Positions 1-5,718 of a stretch of DNA of 5,718 nt are shown here, one piece after another; within the stretch, counting starts at the first letter, position 1; each line of letters opens with the position of its first letter. Both the position numbers and the translations under genes were made by a program. The DNA comes from an uncultured Verrucomicrobiota bacterium. Its GTDB lineage: Bacteria; Verrucomicrobiota; Verrucomicrobiia; Limisphaerales; UBA9464. The notes below the pieces were generated by a model. That model was not told where the DNA came from. It saw only the letters and a list, made by a program, of their open reading frames with translations, and ran no database searches. Location: positions 1 through 5,718 of the forward strand of contig CAIYXO010000581.1 of the NCBI GenBank assembly GCA_903930165.1, in the 5' to 3' direction.

Positions 1-421
1 GAGGCGTGCCCGTGCGGACGTAGGCCTCGACCGCGTGGATGTGGGCGAGGTGCTGGCCCTTGTTGTCGCAGGAACCTCGGGCGTAGACGTTGCCATCCTC
101 GATGCGGGGTTCGAAGGGCGGCGTCTTCCAGAGCTCGAACGGTTCCGGCGGCTGGACGTCGTAGTGGCCGTAGACCAGGAAGGTCGGCTTCGACGGGTCG
201 TGGGGGAGCGTGCGCGCCACCACGATCGGATGGCCCGCGGTCTCATGGAGCGTCGTCTCGAGACCCAATCCCCGGAGGCGGGACGCCACCCAACCGGCCG
301 CGGCGCGGAGGTCGGGGGCGTGCTTCTCCTGGGCGCTGACGCTGGGAAACCGGAGGTAGGCGCACAACTCGTCGACATGGCGGGACGCGTTGGCGGCGAG
401 ATGTTCGAGGACGGCACTCAT
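1..421 (-). CDS. M20-family metallopeptidase (dipeptidase), N-terminal part, cut by window edge
   Basis: Reading the minus strand from the ATG at 421-419 gives 140 residues with no stop before the window edge. Seen: a helical start (MSAVLEHLAANASRHVDELC), then LRFPSVSAQ at about residues 23-31, the metal-site motif YGHYDVQPPEP with His86 and Asp88, and ARGSCDNKGQ with Asp119. In M20/M28-type zinc peptidases the His of HxD binds zinc, the Asp of HxD supports the catalytic site, and the Asp of the D-x-K-G motif bridges the two zinc ions. The catalytic Glu pair, the other metal ligands and the lid domain should lie off the left edge. Members are usually about 450 residues, so roughly a third is present. 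No signal peptide is visible, so a cytoplasmic dipeptidase or amino-acyl hydrolase is likely; the exact substrate cannot be told. The ATG lies 26 bp after the stop of the upstream AsmA gene, which suggests co-transcription. I see no Shine-Dalgarno site before it. Confidence 0.93.
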   Translation of the reverse strand, partial: MSAVLEHLAANASRHVDELCAYLRFPSVSAQEKHAPDLRAAAGWVASRLRGLGLETTLHETAGHPIVVARTLPHDPSKPTFLVYGHYDVQPPEPFELWKTPPFEPRIEDGNVYARGSCDNKGQHLAHIHAVEAYVRTGTP

Positions 422-447
422 GGTGTCGGGAAATCGGAGGATGGGAC

Positions 448-3400
448 TCAGTTCTTCGGACGTCCCAGGGAACGCAGGAGGTCGCCCACGGGATTGGCCG
501 GGGCATTCGTGGACTTGACCGGGGAATTGGTTGCGGCCGCGGCATTGTTTCCGCCGAAGGCGTTGCCCAAGGCGCCGAGGACGCCGCCGACCTTGTTCCC
601 GACGTTTCCGCCGAGGCCTCCGACCGCGCGGCCGAGGGTCTTGGCGCTCATGGCCGCCACGGCGGTGTAGTTGATGTCCGGCTGGATCGTGCCGAGGGTG
701 CCCTTGAGGGTCAGGAACCGCGGAAGCGGCGCATAGGGGGTGCCGGCAGGAACGGACGCGTCGAGCAGGACCGCCTTCTCGGCGAGCGAGCGCTGGAGGG
801 CGATGTCGACGGGGATGTCCAAGGTCGAGTTGTCGAGCACCGGGGCGAAGCGGAGTCCTCCCGAGGCGTCCGCCAGGAATGCGGCGCTTTGGATCCGGGC
901 CGTCTTGATCCGCACGCCGCCGTTGCCGAGATCGGCCGCCACGACGACCGAGTCCAGCGGGCGCGCATGCAACTCGTCGGCCCACGGGTCGGACCCGGTC
1001 GTGGCCCGACCCAGGGCGCGGCCGAGCATGTCCCCGAGCTTGCCCGTCGGATTCTTGATCAGGGCCGGGATCGCGGTGACCACGTTGATCACCGACTTCA
1101 GGAGCGGGCTCGTGACGTTGTCGAGGCTCAGGTTGAGGTTGGTGGCGGAGAACGAAACGGCTCCGGACAGGTTCTTGGCGAGCGAGGCGCCGGTCACGCC
1201 GGCACCCTTCACGTTCGCCTCGGCCAGCACGGTTCCGCCCACCATCCCGCGGCGGGCGGGTTGCAACGTGTTCAGGATGGGCCCGAGGGGAATGGGCTCC
1301 GCCTTGAATCCGACGTCGTAGCGGTAGCCCGGCACGGTCAGGTCGGCCAAGGCCTTCGCCGTGACGGGGGATCCGTTGAGCTGCAGCTGGAACGGATCGA
1401 GCGAGACCGTTCCGTCCTTGATCGCCAGGCCGGTCTTCCAGCCCGTGACGTCGATCTCACCCAACACCACGCGACGGATGTCGAGGTCGACGTCGAAGCG
1501 CTTGAAGGGGAGGACGACCGCGGCGGGCTCGGTCGGCGGTGTCGCGGGAGCCTTCGCCGCCGTGTCGGCGGCCGCCTTGGCGGGCGGCGCGCCCGTCGAT
1601 CCGCCAACGGCGAGGATGTTGTAGAGGGGAGTCAGGTCGAGACCGTCGCTGCGGATGGTGAGGCGGCTCGGAGCCGCGTTGCTCGGGGAGAGGTCGATGC
1701 TGCCGGCGAGTGTGAGCTGGTTGAGCGCGTTGGTTGTCTTTCCGAGATCGAGACGCACCGACTTGAGCTCGATGACACCGCCCTTTCGGCCGCCTTCGAG
1801 ACCCAGTCCCAACTGGAGAGGCTCCGCGGGAAACCGGCCGTCGGCACCTTCCACGACCAGCTTGCCCATCCGGATCTCGGAGGTGATTTCCGCGTCGAAC
1901 CCGGGGGCCAGAAGGAGCTTGCCGCTGCCGTCCAAGGCCACGGAGCGCAGGCGACCCGGCTTCAGGCCGGGAGCCAGAAACGGAGCGAGGGCGCCTTCGT
2001 TCAGGTTGACGATCTTGAAATCGATCTCCCCGCCGCCGCGGATCAGGTCGACGCGCCCGGCGACGTCCAAGGTGCCGCCGGCGGCGAAACCGCTCTGGGC
2101 GGTCAATCCCATCCGTTGGATCGACATGGAACCGCCCGAGGCGTCGACGGCGATCCCGACCGTGGCCCGGTAGTCGCGGAACTCCATGCCGGCGAGGCCG
2201 CCGGTGAAATTCTCGATGGTGACGTCCGTCGTGACATTGGTCGTGCCGTCCTTCAGGGAGAAGGCGCCGGAGGCCTTCAGGGAACCGGCGGAAACGGCCA
2301 GGCCCTCCACCGGCAGGATTCCGGCGGCCCGGGCGAGGTCGAGTTCAAGGCTGAACTGGGCCCCGCTCGAAGCCTGTACCAGGCTGTGGTTCATCGTGCC
2401 GTTCAGGGAAAGCAGCCCGACACCACCCTGGGACACGTCCAGGCGCATCTTGGAGATGCCGAGGTCCGCGAACTCCAGCATCACAGCCTCCGCCCCAAAG
2501 ACGGCGCCCACGCCGCGGACCTGCCGATCGCCGACCTTGGCCGACGCGTCCTCCACCTTGGCCTCAAGACTCGCCTTGAGGTCGCGACCGTCGCGGTCCG
2601 AACGCAGGCCGAGTGTCGCGGAGACCTTCGCCGAAGGGGCCGAGGGTCCCACCAGTGCCGCCCAGTCGGACACCTGCAGGCCGTCCAGCTTCAGGCCGAA
2701 CGTGGAGTCGCGGAATCCCTTGCTGACGCGATCCCACGAGAGGTTCATCGGACGGTCGAGGGATCCCACGACCAGGTTCCGTCCGGACTGCACGCCGGCG
2801 ATCTCCAGGAGGTCGAGCACGGCGGTCTTTTCCGCGAGGTTCATGCCGCCCTTGTACTCGACGGTGACCCGGAGGTTGGGGGTTGTGCCGTTGGTGGTGC
2901 CGAGGGTCAGGTCGGCGACCGTCAACTTCCCCTGCGAGGTCACGAGGTTGCCGCCGAGCCCCAGGTCGACCCGACCTTCCGCGGAGACCATCGTCTTACC
3001 GAGGTCGTACGGAAGCGTCGGCGCGGCGAGGCGCACCAACCGACGATCGATGCCGCCGATCGAATAGCTGATGCGGGCCTCCTTCTTGGCGAAGTCGACC
3101 GGACCGCCGAGGCGGATGTCGGCGAAGGATTGTCCGGCCTGCTGGAAGCCGAGCCGCAGCTGTTTCACCTCGGTGGCGGTGACATCGACGTCCAGCTGGG
3201 CCCGAAGCCCGGCCAGTTCCTTCAGGGCGCCGCTGGCCGTGGCCAACTGGGAGACCAGCGAACCGTTCACGAGCGTCGGCTTGAGCTTGTCGTCGAGTTG
3301 GAGGGTGAAGTTGCCGTCGATTCCTCCGGTGAACTCGGATCGGTCGGGCAGCTTCGAGGCGACCTTGGAGGTGATGGTCAACTTGCCGGGCGCCCCGGAA

Positions 3401-3951
3401 ACCAACCGGTCCAGCGTGATGCCGAGTCCGGTGATCTCGGCGCTCTGGGTGCCGTTGGTCTGGGCGATGTTCGCGCGGAACGTGGCGTTGCGGACCTGGA
3501 TGTTGCGGAGGTTCAGCCGGGGGGCGCTGGCGCCCTTCACCGGAGGACCGTCCGGGGAAGGCTTCCCGGAAGACTTGGGCAGGTTCATCGAGCCGTCGGC
3601 CTTTCCGACCAGCGTGACCACCGGGTTCTCGACGGTGACCTCCGAGACGTCGATGTCGCCGCCGATGATGGAGAGCAGGCTGTAGCGGGCGCGGATCAGG
3701 TCGACCTTCGCCAAGGACTCCTGCCCGGGCGCGGTCACGGTGAGATTGCGGATCTCCACCGAGGAGAACGGGCTCAGCGAGATGTCTCCGGCCTCGACCA
3801 CGACACCGGCGGCGGAGGAAACCTGCGGGAGCACGACCGAGCGGAGGAAGAATCCGCTGGTGAGGAGGAAGTAGAGGACCACGAACGATCCGAGGACGAC
3901 CCCGGTGATCAGGGGCCAGCGTTTACGGCGCGGAGCGAGAAGTTCAGCCAT
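448..3951 (-). CDS. AsmA-like membrane-anchored envelope protein, 1167 aa
   Basis: Seen: a short basic N-terminus (MAELLAPRRKRW), one hydrophobic segment at about residues 13-35, then more than 1,000 residues of alternating short beta-strand-like stretches without a single cysteine. Early on, DISLSPFSSVEIRNLTV and GKADGSMNLP (D-G-x-x-N) match the usual opening of AsmA-family proteins. A Pro/Ala-rich linker at about 783-811 (bases 1519-1605) separates the long middle from a C-terminal AsmA-like domain at about 816-1094. The end is Gly/Asn/Ala-rich (about 1100-1167). The basic residues before the membrane segment predict a cytoplasmic N-terminus and a periplasmic bulk. AsmA/TamB-type proteins are thought to form long grooves that carry lipid between membranes, or to affect outer-membrane assembly; this role is inferred here. 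I chose the ATG at 3951 over an in-frame GTG at 3984, because that GTG adds only 11 unlikely residues (MGAGDGRESSN) and the basic-plus-membrane pattern fits the ATG. The M20 peptidase follows by 26 bp. No clear ribosome site is seen. Confidence 0.9.
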   Translation of the reverse strand: MAELLAPRRKRWPLITGVVLGSFVVLYFLLTSGFFLRSVVLPQVSSAAGVVVEAGDISLSPFSSVEIRNLTVTAPGQESLAKVDLIRARYSLLSIIGGDIDVSEVTVENPVVTLVGKADGSMNLPKSSGKPSPDGPPVKGASAPRLNLRNIQVRNATFRANIAQTNGTQSAEITGLGITLDRLVSGAPGKLTITSKVASKLPDRSEFTGGIDGNFTLQLDDKLKPTLVNGSLVSQLATASGALKELAGLRAQLDVDVTATEVKQLRLGFQQAGQSFADIRLGGPVDFAKKEARISYSIGGIDRRLVRLAAPTLPYDLGKTMVSAEGRVDLGLGGNLVTSQGKLTVADLTLGTTNGTTPNLRVTVEYKGGMNLAEKTAVLDLLEIAGVQSGRNLVVGSLDRPMNLSWDRVSKGFRDSTFGLKLDGLQVSDWAALVGPSAPSAKVSATLGLRSDRDGRDLKASLEAKVEDASAKVGDRQVRGVGAVFGAEAVMLEFADLGISKMRLDVSQGGVGLLSLNGTMNHSLVQASSGAQFSLELDLARAAGILPVEGLAVSAGSLKASGAFSLKDGTTNVTTDVTIENFTGGLAGMEFRDYRATVGIAVDASGGSMSIQRMGLTAQSGFAAGGTLDVAGRVDLIRGGGEIDFKIVNLNEGALAPFLAPGLKPGRLRSVALDGSGKLLLAPGFDAEITSEIRMGKLVVEGADGRFPAEPLQLGLGLEGGRKGGVIELKSVRLDLGKTTNALNQLTLAGSIDLSPSNAAPSRLTIRSDGLDLTPLYNILAVGGSTGAPPAKAAADTAAKAPATPPTEPAAVVLPFKRFDVDLDIRRVVLGEIDVTGWKTGLAIKDGTVSLDPFQLQLNGSPVTAKALADLTVPGYRYDVGFKAEPIPLGPILNTLQPARRGMVGGTVLAEANVKGAGVTGASLAKNLSGAVSFSATNLNLSLDNVTSPLLKSVINVVTAIPALIKNPTGKLGDMLGRALGRATTGSDPWADELHARPLDSVVVAADLGNGGVRIKTARIQSAAFLADASGGLRFAPVLDNSTLDIPVDIALQRSLAEKAVLLDASVPAGTPYAPLPRFLTLKGTLGTIQPDINYTAVAAMSAKTLGRAVGGLGGNVGNKVGGVLGALGNAFGGNNAAAATNSPVKSTNAPANPVGDLLRSLGRPKN

Positions 3952-4149
3952 GTTGGAGGATTCCCGGCCGTCCCCCGCCCCCACCCTGCATCGTGCACGG
4001 GAAAGTCGGCCGGAGCCGGCCCAGCGGCGGGGAAGCTAGGGTGTCTCCCCGAGGTCGCAAGGCCGGGTTTGGACGAGGGATGCCCTTCTTCGAATCGTAA
4101 CTGGGAAATCATTGGTGGAGACCCGGGACTTGGCCTCCAAATCGCGGCC
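3952..4149. promoter_or_regulatory. Divergent intergenic region between the AsmA and prepilin genes
   Basis: These 198 bases separate two genes that point away from each other, so the upstream signals of both should lie here. Neither gene has an AGGAG-like site at a normal distance; the nearest purine run on the plus strand (GGTGGAG, 4114-4120) lies about 30 bases before the GTG start. Two small inverted repeats are visible: CGTGCACG at 3992-3999, and GGCCGG-AG-CCGGCC at 4008-4021. Either could be an operator or chance in GC-rich DNA. No coding frame of note is supported. Confidence 0.5.
4033..4060 (-). promoter_or_regulatory. Weak candidate sigma70-type promoter for the AsmA gene
   Basis: On the minus strand, TTGCGA (4060-4055) is followed after 16 bases by TAGCTT (4038-4033). 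They match four and three of the six consensus positions of the -35 and -10 boxes. The placement, about 80 bases before the AsmA ATG, is reasonable. A match this weak is expected by chance in this much sequence, so it is only a pointer. Confidence 0.18.
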
Positions 4150-4848
4150 GTGAAACAGCGAGCCTTCACCCTGATCGAACTGCTGGTGGTCATCGCGATC
4201 ATCGCGATCCTTGCCGGGATGCTGCTTCCGGCGCTCTCGCGTGCCCGTTCGCGGGCTTCGCAGACGGCCTGTCTCTCCAATCTGCACCAGATCGGGATCG
4301 CCACGGCACTCTACCTGGGCGATTCCGCGGACCGCATGCCGTTCGTGCCGGATTCGGACCTCCAGACGACACCGCCCGTCGACGCCGCCGGCAAACGCTA
4401 CGTCTCGATGGGCTCCTTCATGCCCCTCCTGGATCCCCATGGATCCATCGAGAAGGTGTGGTTGAGTCCGCCGGTCCCGGTGATCCGCTCGAACGAATGG
4501 CTGCGGCATTTCCTGAGCCCATGGCGTTCGGAAGGGGTGGACTACCCCCAACGGGGCTGGGCGAACTACATCTCGGACAAGCTGGCGGAAACCAACACCG
4601 CAGCCGCCCGGTATACCCGGGGTCGGACGCCGGAAAGCGTCGTCCAGCTGCGGGGCAGCAGTCCCTCCGACGAGGAATGGCTGATGAGCCCGTTCTTCGA
4701 GCGGTCCTGGTGGAACGGCTACCGCGACGCCTGGTCCGTCGGCGGAAGCCAGCCGCCGTCGACCGGCTGGTCCGCGCACCGGGCCGGCAGGAACCAGCTC
4801 TACTTCGACCAGCATGCGGCCTGGGTGAAGCGCGACATCGCCCGTTGA
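4150..4848 (+). CDS. Orphan prepilin-like protein with type IV pilin N-terminus, 232 aa
   Basis: The GTG at 4150 gives the start MKQRAFTLIELLVVIAIIAI, a textbook type III (prepilin peptidase) signal: a five-residue basic leader, then Phe, with Glu at +5 (Glu10) and a hydrophobic helix to about residue 29. Ala5 sits at -1 where Gly is usual. Next come LPALSRARSRA and CLSNLHQIG (41-49), then YLGDSADRMP, all typical of the large prepilin-like families of Verrucomicrobiota, Lentisphaerota and Planctomycetota. Near the end, His210 and Asp220 keep the H-X9-D spacing of the H-X9-DG motif, but Gln221 replaces Gly (DQHAAWVK). Prepilin peptidase would cleave and N-methylate it at the inner membrane; the mature protein may join a pseudopilus or stay in the membrane or periplasm. 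No pilus or type II secretion gene is adjacent, so the partner is unknown. The open frame continues far upstream through the antisense of the AsmA gene, which can mislead start calling; the short leader decides for GTG 4150. No Shine-Dalgarno site is seen. Confidence 0.92.
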   Translation: MKQRAFTLIELLVVIAIIAILAGMLLPALSRARSRASQTACLSNLHQIGIATALYLGDSADRMPFVPDSDLQTTPPVDAAGKRYVSMGSFMPLLDPHGSIEKVWLSPPVPVIRSNEWLRHFLSPWRSEGVDYPQRGWANYISDKLAETNTAAARYTRGRTPESVVQLRGSSPSDEEWLMSPFFERSWWNGYRDAWSVGGSQPPSTGWSAHRAGRNQLYFDQHAAWVKRDIAR

Positions 4849-4881
4849 GAAGTCCTCCGGCGAGGTTCGCAACCCGACCGG

Positions 4882-4915
4882 AAAAAGGTCGGGGCGGACC
4901 TTTCGGTCCGCCCCG
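4882..4915 (-). terminator. Intrinsic terminator for the minus-strand DUF5069 gene
   Basis: GGGGCGGACC (4891-4900) and GGTCCGCCCC (4905-4914) are perfect inverse complements, and C4890-G4915 extends the stem to 11 bp. On the minus strand the loop reads GAAA, a stable GNRA tetraloop, and the stem is followed after a few bases by TTTTT (complement of 4886-4882). This orientation fits transcription coming from the DUF5069 gene, whose stop lies 35 bp before the hairpin. On the plus strand there is no T-run after the stem, so it would be a weaker stop for the prepilin gene that ends at 4848. Confidence 0.85.
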
Positions 4916-4949
4916 GAGCGGATGCGGGATCACTTCCCGAAAAACGACG

Positions 4950-5240
4950 TCACTTCAGGACCGCCTGGTGGAACTCGAACCAGTCGTCGAGGTTGTTGAT
5001 GTTGATCGCGTCCGGAAGGACCGAGCCGTCGTCGGGCAATCCGTTGGCGGCGAGGACCGACTGCCGGACGGCGTCGGTGTGGATGTAGCCGGAGATGGCG
5101 ACGTTGAGCTTGTGGATGTTGGCCTTGGTCAGGTTCGCGCCGGGCTGCACCCGGATCCACGCCTCGAACTGCGGATAGGTCGGGCGCTTCCCGGTGATGA
5201 AGGCGCGGACCGCGTCGGCATCGAGGCCCAGCGCGTTCAC
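4950..5240 (-). CDS. C-terminal fragment of DUF5069 protein, 96 aa
   Basis: This is the downstream half of the split gene. The only convenient start is a GTG at 5240-5238, which overlaps the TGA of the first half by the four bases GTGA. That layout could allow stop-restart translation, but it follows simply from losing one base and need not mean anything. The fragment has AFITGKRPTYPQFEAWI (about residues 13-29) and ends in NNLDDWFEFHQAVLK, typical of the family C-terminus. An automated caller would probably report this as a free-standing short gene. Confidence 0.6.
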   Translation of the reverse strand: MNALGLDADAVRAFITGKRPTYPQFEAWIRVQPGANLTKANIHKLNVAISGYIHTDAVRQSVLAANGLPDDGSVLPDAININNLDDWFEFHQAVLK

Positions 5241-5395
5241 ACCATGGAGTCGTAGCCGGCGCCGATGCCGGGGTAACCCGGGGCCAGCAGGCCTCGGGCT
5301 TCGAGGGAGGCCTTCAGCCAGAGTCGGGGAAGATGCAGGACGCCGAGCGGGCCGGCGACGCCGGAACTGATCAGGGGGACGATGGAGTTGCTCAT
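5237..5395 (-). CDS. N-terminal fragment of DUF5069 protein, 52 aa
   Basis: This is the upstream half of the split gene, from the ATG at 5395 (MSNSIVPLISSGVAGPLGVL) to the premature TGA at 5239-5237. The LPRLW motif characteristic of DUF5069 is here. If the break is real, this peptide lacks two thirds of the domain and is unlikely to fold as the family does. No Shine-Dalgarno site precedes the ATG; the sequence before it reads CTACCATCCC. Confidence 0.6.
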   Translation of the reverse strand: MSNSIVPLISSGVAGPLGVLHLPRLWLKASLEARGLLAPGYPGIGAGYDSMV

Positions 5396-5445
5396 GGGAT
5401 GGTAGTCGGAGACCGGGTCACGCTAGGAACCGTCGTCGGTCCGGG

Positions 5446-5718
5446 TCAAACCCGTTCTCCGGGTGAACTCCGTCTGCGGAGGACCCAGGGGCCGACGGTG
5501 ATGAGCACGACTCCGAGGACGATCACACCCATCGAGACCGCCATCCGGCCTGAGATCGACTCGCCGAGCAGGGCCCAGCCGAGGAAGACCGCGACGACCG
5601 GGTTGACGAAGGCGTAGGTGGAGACCGCGGCCGGGCTGGCATGGCGGAGCATGTAGTTGAAGGCGTTGAAAGCGACGAAGCTGCCCATCAGGACGAGGTA
5701 GCCCCATGCCGCCCAGGA
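5446..5718 (-). CDS. EamA/DMT-superfamily transporter, C-terminal part, cut by window edge
   Basis: The frame is open from the right edge (SWAAWGYLVLMGSF) to the TGA at 5448-5446, giving 90 residues. Seen: hydrophobic segments GYLVLMGSFVAFNAF (about 6-20), AAVSTYAFVNPVVAVFLGWALL (about 30-51) and MAVSMGVIVLGVVLITVGPWVL (about 59-80), followed by a basic tail RRRSSPGERV. The stretch from SPAAVSTYAFVNPVVAVFLGW to LGE is the classic end of an EamA domain, as in YedA/RhaT-like drug and metabolite exporters of the inner membrane. These have about 10 helices and 290-310 residues, so the first two thirds lie beyond the edge. The substrate cannot be predicted. An ATG at 5688 lies inside the conserved fold and is not the true start. 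The DUF5069 gene follows 50 bp downstream on the same strand, so read-through into it is possible. Confidence 0.92.
   Translation of the reverse strand, partial: SWAAWGYLVLMGSFVAFNAFNYMLRHASPAAVSTYAFVNPVVAVFLGWALLGESISGRMAVSMGVIVLGVVLITVGPWVLRRRSSPGERV

Larger units (their letters stand above)
4950..5395 (-). pseudogene. DUF5069 family gene, split by an apparent one-base deletion
   Basis: Read from the ATG at 5395, the first frame encodes 52 residues, including LGVLHLPRLWLK (about 18-28) and YPGIGAGYDSMV, then hits TGA at 5239-5237. The next frame carries on at once with NALGLDADAVRAFI, TYPQFEAWI, ISGYIHTDAVR and NNLDDWFEFHQAVLK, up to the stop at 4950. Together they make about 148 residues, the full length expected of the small Verrucomicrobiota-type DUF5069 proteins, with all parts in the right order. 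One added base between the GTG and TGA would give M-V-L-N-A-L, matching my memory of the family at this spot. DUF5069 has no known function; no signal peptide or membrane segment is visible, so it is probably cytoplasmic. The EamA gene lies 50 bp upstream on the same strand and a good terminator follows. Both halves look well conserved, with no other damage, which fits either a very recent mutation or an error in the consensus sequence. Confidence 0.85.

Noticed and set aside
35..670. Plus-strand open frame opposite the peptidase and the end of the AsmA gene
   Set aside because: It is antisense to two well-supported genes and its protein has no recognisable features; the Pro/Arg-rich end is typical of GC-rich shadows.
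2186..3685. Two further plus-strand open frames inside the AsmA region
   Set aside because: Ser/Arg/Pro-rich translations, antisense to a strong gene, with no motif of their own.
3949..3984. GTG at 3984 as the start of the AsmA gene
   Set aside because: It adds only a Gly/Ser/Asp-rich dozen residues before a typical basic-plus-membrane N-terminus beginning at the ATG at 3951.
889..4149. A very long plus-strand open frame lying opposite the AsmA gene and running in frame into the prepilin gene
   Set aside because: Its translation is low-complexity, rich in Gly, Arg, Asp and Val, with no domain or membrane pattern. It is the codon-bias shadow of the GC-rich AsmA gene. Only the part from GTG 4150 is real.
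4191..4209. Tandem ATCGCGATC repeat in the prepilin gene
   Set aside because: It simply encodes the repeated Ile-Ala-Ile of the conserved hydrophobic N-terminal helix.
4431..4448. Two GGATCC copies close together inside the prepilin gene
   Set aside because: They lie within coding sequence and are explained by ordinary codons; no sign of a mobile-element junction or vector sequence.
4036..4872. Minus-strand open frame opposite the prepilin gene
   Set aside because: It is antisense to a gene with an unmistakable prepilin N-terminus, and its own translation resembles no protein family.
4458..5255. Plus-strand open frame spanning the prepilin end, the terminator and the antisense of the DUF5069 gene
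   Set aside because: It crosses a strong terminator hairpin and two real genes, and the protein is low-complexity.
5442..5454. Small hairpin CGGGT-CAA-ACCCG over the stop of the EamA gene
   Set aside because: Only a 5-bp stem with a 3-base loop, no following U-tract, and it overlaps the coding end, so it is not a credible terminator.

Overview
The window is GC-rich DNA, most likely from a member of the Verrucomicrobiota. That placement is inference from gene content, not from a marker gene. The clues are an orphan prepilin-like protein with a short leader and an H-X9-DG-type C-terminus, a DUF5069 protein, a large AsmA-like protein, and the near absence of Shine-Dalgarno sites. Planctomycetota or Lentisphaerota relatives are less likely alternatives.

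Layout, left to right. (1) 1-421, minus strand: the N-terminal 140 residues of an M20-family zinc dipeptidase that runs off the left edge. (2) 448-3951, minus strand: a 1167-residue membrane-anchored AsmA-like protein. It ends 26 bp upstream of the peptidase, so the two probably share a transcript. (3) 3952-4149: a divergent intergenic region that must hold the upstream signals of the AsmA gene and the prepilin gene. (4) 4150-4848, plus strand: a 232-residue prepilin-like protein starting at GTG. (5) 4849-4949: a convergent gap holding a strong hairpin with a GAAA loop, followed by a U-tract in the minus-strand transcript. (6) 4950-5395, minus strand: a DUF5069 gene split into two frames by an apparent loss of one base near 5240. 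(7) 5446-5718, minus strand: the C-terminal 90 residues of an EamA/DMT-family transporter that runs off the right edge.

The genes do not form an obvious single pathway. AsmA and prepilin-like proteins both belong to the cell envelope, the peptidase and transporter suggest small-molecule or peptide metabolism, and DUF5069 has no known function. I found no CRISPR array, phage or IS element, tRNA, rRNA or defence system. The point most worth checking is the split DUF5069 gene, which is either a true mutation or a consensus error. The rest looks like ordinary chromosomal DNA, and I do not see strong support for a new biological system here.
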